This document shows, in pieces, positions 38,101 through 50,100 of a stretch of DNA of 64,000 nucleotides (its first letter is position 1; each line of letters starts with the position of its first letter). The stretch lies in NCBI RefSeq assembly GCF_000283155.1, contig NW_004454290.1, forward strand, positions 2,113,127-2,177,126, written 5' to 3'. A program made the translations under genes and the position numbers. This DNA comes from Ceratotherium simum simum (taxonomy: Eukaryota; Chordata; Mammalia; Perissodactyla; Rhinocerotidae). The notes below the pieces were generated by a model. That model was not told the origin of the DNA, did no database searches, and saw nothing but the letters and a program-made list of their open reading frames with translations.

Positions 38101-41100
38101 TTCCATTACTTCCGCTATCTTTCTGGTTGAAAGGGACCATTTTATTGTGTGAGGGGGAGTGAGGTGATTCTGGGCCGGAAGTCACAAGACTTAGATTCTA
38201 TTCTCAGCTCTGTCACTAACTGGCCGTGTAATGACATTGAGGTGCTTTACCGTGCTGGACCTCGGTCTGACTCCAAATGCCATACTCTTTACCACTGGGC
38301 TATAGTGCACACTTGCAGTCACATAGAATTGAAATATGTAATATTTTTTAGTCCACACATAATTAAACCTCATGCTTTGACTCACTGAAGATCCTCAGGG
38401 TGTAACTGGAAAACACTGAGGAGGTATTCGTGACTATCTGGGCGCAGTAAGATCCTGCGTCTGCCATCGTCAGGTTGCTGAGCTGCAAGGAGGAGAACTG
38501 CATGACCTTCAGTCTATCTTTCCGTTTTGGAGCAGTCACCATGATTCGTTCTTCATTTGGCTGTATGAAGATGATAGACGTTCCGTTGTGAAGCCAGGTG
38601 ATGGAGTTGATCTCCTCTCTTGCAGGAATCTTCAGGGGAAGAGTTACTGACTCCTCCAGAATCCCATCCACCATTAAAGTGGTTGAGCCGTTCTGTGAAA
38701 CTATGTTCCCTGTAAACACAGAAGGGAAACTGCTATAACTCCCCCAGCCCTCCCCCCACTCCCTGCACACTTTCCCTCTAACTGCCAATCTGTTAGAGCC
38801 CTCTGATACTGAAGCTCAGAGATATGATGAAGAGAGAAAGGGTTAGACAAAGGGTTAAAATGGACAATCACAGAGGCACACTTTATAATTTGCAAATTTG
38901 TTTTTTTATTCTCTCTCCCTTCCACTAAGAATACAAACTCCATGAAAGCAAGGATTTTTGTCTGTCTTGTTCCTTGCTGTGAATACTCTTGAACAGTGCT
39001 TGGCACATAGTAGGCATCCAATGAATATTTGTTGAGTGGGTGAACATATCTCCGTTCCTTCTTTTGGAGGTTCTCTATCCAGGATATTAAGGACCAATGC
39101 CTCTGGGCATACCCTGTGGCCCAAGGACTCCCAGGAACTGTTCCTCCCATGCCTAGCACATTCCTTTAAAGTTTCTTTGTTTTTATAGATTGCAATTCTT
39201 CATTTATTTAACAAGTCATTCATTCTATTTGCTTAGTTCTATGCCAATTGAGTGAGTAATGCCTTAGAAATCATGGCATTCAGACCATATTTACTAGAAC
39301 GCTTTTATGTACCAGTTTCCGGTCTGAAGACTGGGAATACAAATACGAATAACACATGTCAGTCCCCTGGGTTCACCATGTGGTAGAGGAGCCTGACAGG
39401 TAAACCAGTAGTTACAGTGCAATGAGTTACGCATTGACCTAGGATAGAGCTTGCCCCCACACTACCCTTGTAGCATTAATTGCACCCTGTGCAGTAGATA
39501 TCTAGGCCTTCTTTCTCTTTGTTATAAGTATGAGATTATTTTCCTCTCTTTTTCATAATCTTGAAGGTAGGGATTATACTTATTATCTCTGTATTCCTAG
39601 TACTTGGCACAATCTCTAGCTCAATAAATGTTGAATTCAGAGAAGTATGTTCTCAATACAAATAGTGAGCACAAATGGTGAGAATGATGGGCTGGGGAGA
39701 GTTGGGGGTTGTCTGGGAACACTCCACAGAGGAGGTAACATTGTAGCAGGGTTTTGAATAGAAACAAGAGGTTATTCATTGCTGGATTATTTAGGATTCT
39801 TCCAAGAATGTCTTGCTTTTCCTTTGCTCAGTTGTTCCCTTTGCCTGAAACGCCCTTCCCCCCCTTTCCACCTGGTGAGCTCCTATTTATCCTTTACCCT
39901 GTTTCACTCTGCTTATGTTTGTGAGAGTTTTGCATTGGTACAGGGAGAGGAGAAAGGAGTTTGTGGTCGGAGAAGAGGAGAAGGTAGTAGAAGGAAGAGA
40001 AGGGGATGATAGAAGTAGTTTCTTCCAGGTGTAAGAACAAAAAAGATTTGAGCCACTATGCTTAGGGAAGAGTTGATAAGTTACTGAAAATGTTCAAAAG
40101 CCCCTCTGTGAGACTTTGGACACAAGCTGAGGTGCTTTGGGGCTCAAGTGATATGGTGTATCCCATGGGGCACAAGGAGGCCCTTTTCTCTACTCTGCCT
40201 GGAATCAGCACTGATGTTTTGGGAATGTCCTGGGCCAGCATCCTTGGCATGGATATTGATGTTCTCAGGGTAGACAGGACATTAAGGTCTCCTCTAAGTG
40301 GCTCTGCTGGCAGCGGATGTGGTGGACTACAACCAGAAGAGGAGGTTAAGAATTGGGAGGACGCCACATAACTGCGACTGGAGGCTGCTTTGGGGGCCCA
40401 TAGGAAGCATCCCTTTGGGGACCTTTGTAAGTCATTGGGGAACTACTTGGAGCAAGGGGGTGGTGCTGAGGTCCTGCCCATCCTCTAATGAGGATGTTGA
40501 GTCAGCAGACATTTGAGATATGCTTACATCTTTCATCCATTGGATGACATGCTTCTGGGAACATGAATGATGTCTTAGTCAGCTGGTTATGCCCCAGAAC
40601 CTGGCCCAGGGAACTCAGTGAGTGCTAAGTAGAGTGAGATTAGAATGTGCTGTGTCTTGAATGATTACCAGAACAACATTTTTTGGGAAGGAATTAAGAA
40701 ACATGGAGTATTTTTGAGAAATGGGAAGGTATAAAGAAAGCAGGAAGGAGAGGGAATGATAGGATTGAGCTGATTTTGAAAAAGAGACAAAAGTCAGAGA
40801 AACTTTGGTATTTCTAACCTAGGGAACTGACTTAGGCCTGTCTGTAGGAAAGAGGGATACACAGTCCTGTGTTGCTTAACCATGGAGATACATTCTGAGA
40901 AATGCATTGTTAGGGGATTTTGTTGCTGTGTGAACATCTTAGCGTGTACTTACACAAATCTAGATGGTATAGCCTACTATTCACCTAGGCTACGGGGTAC
41001 TATCGTATGGGACTACTGTCATATATGTGATGTGTCACTGGCCGAAACATGGTTATGCAGCATGTGACTGCAGTAGACTATTTCAGCTCAGTAGGAAACA

Positions 41101-44100
41101 AGTTCAGAAGCAGGGTAGGGGATGATTTCTCAAGAGATTTAATAGAGAAGAGAAAAGAAACAGGGCAGAATCTTGAGAAGGCCTAGTGAAAATGAAAGTA
41201 CAACATACCCAAACTTACAGGATGCAACGAAAGCAGTGCTCAGAGGGAAATTTATGGCTGTAAATGACAGTACAAAAGAAGAAAAATCTCAAATTAATAA
41301 CCTAAATTTATACCCTAAGGAACTAGAAAAAGGAGAGCAAAATAATCTCAAGGCCCAGAAGGAAGGAAATACCAAACATTTGAGTGGAAATAATCAAGCT
41401 AGAGACTAGACAACCAATAGAGAAAGTCAACAAAACCAAAACGTGATTCTTTGAAAAGATCAACAAAGTTGACATACATTTATCTAGATAATTAAGAAAA
41501 AAATAGAGATGACTCAAATTACTAAAATTAGAAATGAAAGAGTGGACATTACTACAGACCTTATAGAAATAAAAAGGGATTATAAGAGAATGCTATGAAT
41601 AACTGTATGACAACAAATTAAGTAACCTAGATGAAATAGACAAATTCCTAGAAACAAACAAATTACCAAGACTTACTTGAGAAGAAATAGGAAATCTGAG
41701 AGGACCTATAGCAAGTAAAGATATTTTATCAGTAATCAAAAGCCTCCTAGCAAAGCAAAGCCCAGCACTAGATGGATTCACTGGTGAATTCTACCAATTA
41801 TTAAAGAATAATCAACACCAATCCTTCTTAAACGTTTTCCAAAAATAGAAGAGAAGAAAACATTTAATTCATCTTTTGAGGCCAGCATTACCCTGATACC
41901 AAATCCAAAGACAACACACAAAAAAGAAAACTATAGACCAATATCCCTTATGAATATTGATGCAAAAATCCTCAACAAAATACTAACAAACTGAATCCAG
42001 CGGCATGTTAAAAGGATTATACACTGTGACCAAATGGAATTTATGCCAGGAATGCAAAGGGGGTTCAACATATGAAAATTAATCAATGCAATACACCACA
42101 TCAATAGGACGAAGGAAAAAAGACATGATCATCTCAATTGATACAGAAAAATTATTTAACGAAATCCAGTACCCTTTCACAATTAAGATTCTAGGAATAG
42201 AAGGGAACTTCCTCACCTCGATAAAAGGTGTTTTGAAAAAACCACAGTTAACATTCTATTCAAGGATGAAAGACTGAAAGCCTTCCACCTAATAATAAGA
42301 AAAAGACAACAATGTCAGATTTCACTACTTCTATTTGACATTGTACTGGAAGTTCTAGCTAGAGCAATTAGGATAGAAAAAGAAATAAAAATTATTGTTA
42401 TTGGAAAAAAATAAATGGAACTATTCCTCTTCATAGATGACATGATCTTACAGATAGAAAATACTAAAGAGTGCACACACACACACAAATCATCGGAGCC
42501 AATAAATAAGTTCAGCAAGGTTGCAGGATAGAAGATCAATATACAAAATTCAGTTGTATTACCACACACTAGGTATGAACAACCTGAAAAGGAAATTAAG
42601 AAGACAATTCCATTTACAATAGCATCCAAAAGAATAAAATATCTAGGAATAATTTAACCAAGGAGATTCAAGATTTATACACTGAAAACTATAAAACGTT
42701 TCTAAAAGAAATTAAAAAAATACTTAAATAAAAGGAAAGATATCCTATGTTCATGGATTGGAAGACTTAAAATTAAGATGGCAATACTACCCAAAGCAAC
42801 CTACAGATTTAATGCAATCTCTACCAAAATTCCAATAACTTTTATGACTTTTTTTTCAGAAATGGAAAAGCCAATCTTCAAATTCATATGGAATTGTAAG
42901 GGGCCCCTAATAGTCAAAACAATACTGAAAAAGAAAAACAAAGTTGGAGGACTTACACTTCCCAATTTCAAAACTTACACAGCTATAGTAATCAAAACAC
43001 TTGGTGCTCACATAAAGATAGATATATAGATGTCTATATGGAATTGAATGGAGAATCTATAAATAAATCCACACATTTATCGAGAATTAATTTTTGACAA
43101 GAGTGCCATGATCATTCCATGGGGAAAAAACAGTCGCTTCAACAAATGGTGCTGGGACGGCTAGATATCCACATACAAAAGAGTGAAGTTGGACCCCTAC
43201 CTCACACCTGCACAAAAAATTGACTCAAGGGGCTCGTCCTGTGGCTTAGCGGTTAGGTGCATGTGCTCCACTACTGGCGGCCTGGGTTCAGACCCTGGGT
43301 GCACACTGTCGCACCACTTGTCTGGCCATGCTGAGGTGGGGTCCCACATACAGCAACTAGAAGGATGTGCAACTATGACATACAACTATCTACTGGGGTT
43401 TTGGGGAGAAAAAGGGAAGAAAAAAATAAAAAGGAGGAGAATTGGTAATAGATGTTAGCTTAGGGCCGGGCTTCCTCAGAAAAAGAGGAGGATTGGCATG
43501 GATGTTAGCTCAGGGTTGATCTTCCTCACTGAAAAAAAAAAATTAACTCAAAATATTACAATGACCTAAATATGAGAGCAAAAATTACAAAACTCTTAGA
43601 AGGAAACATAGGAGTAAATCTTCATGACCTTGGATTTAGCAATGGATTCTTAGATGCAACACCAAAAGCATGAGCAACACAAGAAAAAGTAGATTGATTT
43701 GATTTCACCAAAATTAAAACCCTGTGTGCATCAAAGGACATTATCAAGAAAATGAAAAGACAACCTACAGAATGGGAGAAAATATTTGTCAATCAAATAC
43801 TTGATAAGGGTCTAGTATTCAGAATATTTAAAGAAGTCTTACAGGTCCACAACAAAAAGAAAAATAATCCAATTAAAACCAGGCAAAGGACTTGAATAGA
43901 CATTTCTCCTTTCTCCCTAAAGAGAGATTCCCATTTCTCCCTAAAGAGATACCTTTACATCTACTAGGATGGTGATGATAATAATAATGATAAAAAATAA
44001 TAATCAGGAAATAAGTGTTGGTAAGGATGTGCAGAAATTAGAACACTTACACATTGCTGGTGGGACTATAAACTTGTGTAGGCTTTGTGGAAAACTATTT

Positions 44101-47100
44101 AGTGATTCATCAAAAAAGTAAGCATAGAATTATATAATCCAGTAATTCCATTCCTAGGTGTATACCCAGAAGAATTGAAAACAGGTACTGTACTGTAACA
44201 GATACTTACACACAGATCTTTATAGCAGCACTATTTGCAAGACCCAAAAGGTGGAAAGGACACAAATTTTCATCAATAGATGAATGGATAAATAAAATGT
44301 GGTACATACATAGAATGGAATATTATTCAGCAATAAAAAGGAATGAAATACTGATACATGATAAGACAAGAATGAACCTCAAAAACATTGTACTAAGTGA
44401 AAGAAGTCAGACAGAAAAGTCACATATTGTATGATTTCATTTATATGAAATGTCCAGTATGGATAACCCCATAGAGAAAGAAAGCAGATTGGTATTTGCT
44501 GGGGGCTGACGGGGAGGGAGAAATGGTAAGTGAGTGCTTAATGGGAGGAGGATTTTCTTTAGGGGTGATGAAAACGTCTTGGGTAATAGAAGTGGTGGTT
44601 GCACAACATTGTGAATTTACTAAATGCCACTGAGTTGTACATTTTAAAATTATTTCATGTTTTGTGATTTTCACCTTAAAAAAAGATAGATAAGTCTGAG
44701 TGTGGATGGAGACATGACTGAGGCTGGATCTGGAGTGAGAGACTGAAAACCTAGAGGCATGGAAGTCTGGGGGTCACAGTGGGAACAGACCACAGGTTCT
44801 GGCAGGTGGAAAGACACAGTTGTCCTTGAGGATAATGACAAAATGTAAAACAGTTCTCTGCTTGCGGTGAGAAACAAGAAGCATCGAAGATGTGGATGAT
44901 TGGTAAGAAGTGGATAATGCTGCTCAGGGGACGGAGAGTCAGTGGATTACAGTCTCTTATCTTAAGAACCTGCAAGTTTTTGGCTCAAAACCTCAGAATC
45001 ATTTGACTAGCCCACAATCACCGTCTCTGCCTACATTTCCAACCACTGCTCTTTCCTGGACATCAATACCTGTATCTGCTTCTTAAAAACACACTCAAAT
45101 AATTAGTTCCTATTTTTCCCTCCTTCCAACCTTGATATGACTGAAGTCCCATGAAATCTAGAGCCTTGCCACTCAAAGTGTTGTCCATGGAGCAGCATTG
45201 GGGTTACTGGGAGCTTGTTACCAATACAGAATCTTAGTCTCCACCCCAGATTCAGCATTGTAATAGGATTCCCTAGTAATTCGTATGCATATTAATGTTG
45301 GACAAGTTCCCGTTAAGAAAGACTAAATGGAGAAACAATTGAGATTCATTTTCTCCAGGGCATGGTGATGCCTGATTTCAGTTATACCTATTGGCGTTAT
45401 CTCTCAACATGGTTTATCTTTTCAGCTAAATTTTCTAAAAGGAGCAAGTTATGGTGTTGGACCCACTGGAAAGAATGTAGGCTGGCATGAGTCATCTTCC
45501 TTCATGCTTGTTTTCAAGATTGATTTTATTTGTGCCCCAGTGGTTTTCTTTCCCATGCTCGATCACTCCAGACTCTTCTTCCCTTCACCAGGGCCTTTGC
45601 ACATGTGATTCCCTCTGCCTAGAAGGCTTCTTCATCAGATTTCTCCCCTGTTTGATTCCCATACCCTTTTTTTTTTTTTTTAAAGATTTTATTTATTTAT
45701 TTTTCCCCCAAAGCCCCAGTAGATAGTTGTATGTCATAGCTGCACATCCCTCTAGTTGCTGTATGTGGGATGCGGCATCAGCATGGCCGGAGAAGCTTTG
45801 CGTCGTGCACGCCTGGGATCCGGACCCGTGCCGCCAGCAGCAGAGTGCGCGCACTTAACCGCTAAGCCACGGGGCCGGCCCTCTCATACCCTTTAAATAT
45901 CAGATGAGATGCTACTTTTCCAGAAAACTCTTTCCATATCACCTCATCCAAATAAGATATTCTTGTTTTTCTCTCCCATGGTCCCTGCCTATTTTGTTCC
46001 TAGCATCACATGTTGCAATTACATATACACATGCACGTGAATATGTAGCTATGTGTAAACTAAGTAACGTAGTGAGGTGGTTATGAGCATAGACTCTGGA
46101 GACAGGCTCCCTGATTCCCAACCTTGGCAATTGCTGTTTTCCTCCTGGGCCTCAGAACACCTGTAAACACATTCAAGTATGTTTTTTTTTTCTGTAGCAC
46201 CCACAGAGTCCCCTCTTCCCCTCAGCTGTGTGACATTAAGCAAGTTACTTAAGTGTCTGTGGCTTATTTCCTCTTCCTTGAGGTGGGAATAAGAATAGTG
46301 TATATTTCACACGGTCAGGGGAATTTTAACATTCAGAATATTTAAGTCTAGAGATGGGTTCAATTTTGCAAGGAGGTCAAAGTGAGGAAAAGACATGGGT
46401 CTCTGCTCCCAGGTCAGGGAATGGCACTTGAATATATAAATGAATTCTTCTTGTTACATCTTATACATATTTCCTAAGGTTCTGCCCTTCTTCCACTCTG
46501 CTCCTTAGCTTCACTGATTATTTCTTGCCGTGACTTCCAAGTCTCCAGCCTCCACCCTACCTATAGTCCTACATTTCCAGCTACTTCCAGGAAATCTCCT
46601 CATGGATATTGTCACCCAGAGAAGTCCCTAAAACATTTTCCATGTCTAATACTTTATTTTTAAAAATTGTGCTTGCTTATAGAAGCCAAGACAGAATATT
46701 GCTAGGTGGCCAAACCACAGAACCAGTCCAAACCAGAAAGATCCGAGAGGGTGATGGGGTGCCGTGCACAAAGGGAAACGTGTGCAAAAAGTGCCATGTG
46801 CAAAAGGAAACATGTGCAAAAGGTGCCATGTGCAAGAAGGGAAGATCTGCCCATGCCTCAAATGCCCCTGCCCTGAGTGATGACTTGGAGACCTCTCCCC
46901 TTTTACATCCCAGTGGAACCCTGCTTACCCCTCCTTGGGGAGAAGGCGTTTTAGAGCATGAGCTCTGCCTCCTCTATTCATTGATCAATGAATCAAGTTT
47001 TTGCTCTGCTATTCCGAACCCGGTCTCCCTCTATTGGCGCAAGCGGCTCCAGGCAAAAGGATCGACTTGTGGGTCCCCTGTCCCTTAGAGCTTGGTAACA

Positions 47101-50100
47101 AATATGGCAACTCTGTGGGATTGAAATGGTTGCTGGCTCCTCTCCTTGATTCTGGCCTCTTGGTTCCCAATGGGTGAAGCAATGGGCTGTGGTAGCACAT
47201 CCTGGGCTGGCTCACCTATGCTGCTGGAGGCTTGTGAACGAGATGGAGATTAAGAATGTTCTGCCCTGTGCTTGGCCGCTGGACTCTCCCCACTGACTCT
47301 TACCAAACAGCACCTGAGACCACACTTAGACTTTGTCGTCCGCCACTTGAGTCGAGTCAAGAGGGATCTCCTGTGAGCCAATATAAAGTCTACCTTCGGT
47401 TTAGCATCAGAACAGGGTATGTGCACGCAGGCAGGGCTGAGGGAGAAGAGGGGCTTCTCCCCAGGAAAGAACCGAGGGAGCCTCTCTGGGAGCAGTTTCA
47501 CTGGTCCCTTAATGGAGCCCCTCTCTGGAGGATGGGTACCAGTCCACGAGGGACGGACTGGGTGAGGGATCAGGGATGCCTAATCACAGTTGGGGGTCCC
47601 TAACCCTCACCACCAAGATGCCTCAGTGGGAGGTTTAGAGGTGGGAAGGAAGTAAGAACAGCTGTTCAGGGTTTTTGTTTTGTGTTTATCTTTGCTCTAA
47701 TCTTCTAACATGACCAGCCAGGAATGATGGGCTTTATGTAAAGGTGATTACATCTCTTATGCCTGATTGTATTTTAAATTTATATTGTAAGGATAAATAT
47801 TGTGTCTCACTGGGAAACGTTTCTCTCACCTGATATGTGAGGGCATATAAATCTACCCTTCAAGCAATGTTAATTAAGCATTGTAAAGGAGATCTCGCTT
47901 TAAAATGGTCAAATTCACTTCAAAAACAACTATAAAGATGATCCTTACCACAAAAAGAAAACGATCTTTGGATCAAGATAAGCCAGGATAATTTAAAATT
48001 ACAGTGGCCATTTTGGGGCTCCTTTGAACCTCCAAAAGTTGTACATTGGCTATTAGAAAGAATGTTCCATTAGGTAAGACCATTTAAGATGTGCGCTTAT
48101 TAAGTCATTGCTTTTACAGACACCCCCATAATCTACCTTTGAAGGAGGACCCAATATGAGTTCCTCCCAGGGTCAACGAGAATCTGAGAGATTTTCTGGG
48201 AAACCGCTACCCTTAAACAGTCAAGGGGAAACTAAAAATAATAAAAATTAATGAAGTTGTTTAATGCTATCAGGAATAGTGTTTGTCCTAGCTGAAACTT
48301 CACAAGGTATTTGAAAGTATTTAGTAACTTGTGATCAGAAATTTGGCCAAATTAGAAGCTTATATTTAAAACCTAATAGTCCTTTGATAAGAACTAACCT
48401 TCCTGTTAATCTAAAAAACTTGTGACCTCTCCAGGAGCTATTATCTAGACCATCCCAGATTCCTAAGACTGAAAGGAAGAAAGAAAGAAAAAACAACAAC
48501 AGGGAAAGAAGCTTTTGGAGATGCAGACTGCTATGGAAGCACCCTTGCCCCAAAATCTAAGGAAAAATTTTAAAACAGAGGCTACAAAATCTTTTTTGTA
48601 TCTGTCTGCTGTTTATGGGTGTGTGTCTCTCTCTCTCTATGTTATAAATGTCAGATATTTTTCTACCTCTAGATGGTATGGCCAAATTTAAGAGCTTTGT
48701 TTAATTGGCTTAAAGTAAACCTTTCCATAAATTATTTCTAAATGTAATAGAAACTACCCAAATGTCTTTCAAGTTAGTGTGATATGAAATAATCTTTGGT
48801 AAGTAAAACTTTAGTTAAGTTTGTTGCTTTGATTAAAATAGGTGTGTCCTCAGAGTTATCAGCATTAGATATGATGTAGATGTGCAGCCTTTATTAGTCA
48901 AATAATGTCATATTATCTCTGTTATAAAACTGATTTGCAAAAGTAATAACTTAAAATGATAGCTAATATCTTGTGAAATTTTATAGGCAATCTAAATAAT
49001 TATTAGGAACAAATAAACTAAATAGATGTGAAAAAGATAAAAGTTTTTGGGCAAACTTTTAAACAATAATTATGAGTTGTGGCATATGTATTTAAAATAA
49101 CTTCCAAAATCTCTTTGGTAACTTGAAACTTTGAAGTTTTGCTAGGTGAAATTAAATGATAAAAAATTCGGTGACTACCTAGGTTATTTTCTAATAAGAT
49201 AAAACATGGAAACATTATTGCTAAACATGTTTAAGTTTATCTACTTTTGGCTTTTTATTACAGAGAAACTAAAATATGTTTGAGTCTATTAGTAAACATG
49301 TCTTGTATTTTATTAAAAGATTGTACTATGAAGTAGCATGATTCTAGAAATTATGAGGCATTTATGAACTTGCCAAGCCACAGAATGCCATTGTAAAAGA
49401 CAGTTTATAATTGCTTTCTTCTCAGTTTTCACTAAATATTAAGGTCTATAAGGGTTAAAAATTCTAATATGCGATTAAAGCTACTAAAATTTAATAAGGA
49501 AAACATCTTTGAATTCAAGGAAAGTAAGATATATGTTTTCAGTAAAGAAAGTATAAATAATGGAAATATTTTTGTTTGTTTTGTTAAGAAAGATAAATTT
49601 GCCCTAAGTACTGGGAGGGAAGAAAGAAAGCATGGGACAAATTCTGAATGTAAATAGAAAGTTATAGAAGGTTTGTTGAAGAGGAACCCTGAGAAAAGAG
49701 TTTTGTGCATGGTTAAGTTGGCTAAGATTGAAGTAAATCTAATTTAGTCAAAGAGTTTTAATATCCAAAGTTAGCTGGTGCAAAATTAGAATTTGTCTTT
49801 TCTCCTTCACTTAACGGGATAATTTTCTTGAACTCTCATTCTTCTCTTGATAAAGAGATTGTGAAAGGTTTTTTCCTTTGAGTAGTCTACCAGAAGGGTA
49901 GGAATTTTATGTTTCATCAAAATAGATTTCCTGTATTGTTTTTATCAGTTCTTTAATCATAAGTGATAAAGTTTTTCTTATAGCTATTTAATTTTCTGCG
50001 TTTGCCTGAAAATCTTTAATTGTCCTCGTGTTTAAATGGATAACTAAGCATTGTTTCATGGGAACCTAGGATATTATGTTGCTAAATGCTATTGATATAA

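Larger units (their letters stand above)
33541..38385. other. SLAMF6 intron 2
   Basis: The intron is 4.8 kb. It contains a MIR (34496-34690), an L2 split by two inverted ERE copies (34880-36365), a MaLR LTR (36839-37295) and a MIR (37945-38080). 33541-34495 and 36366-36838 look unique. Confidence 0.8.

Noticed and set aside
38701..39159. 152-codon minus-strand ORF upstream of SLAMF6 exon 2
   Set aside because: It is intron 1 sequence that includes an L2, in a different frame from the IgV exon.
46609..47088. 159-codon ORF, the longest in the window
   Set aside because: It lies entirely within an LTR. Similar frames are broken in the sister LTRs, and the cysteine/lysine-rich part is translation of the U3 repeat.
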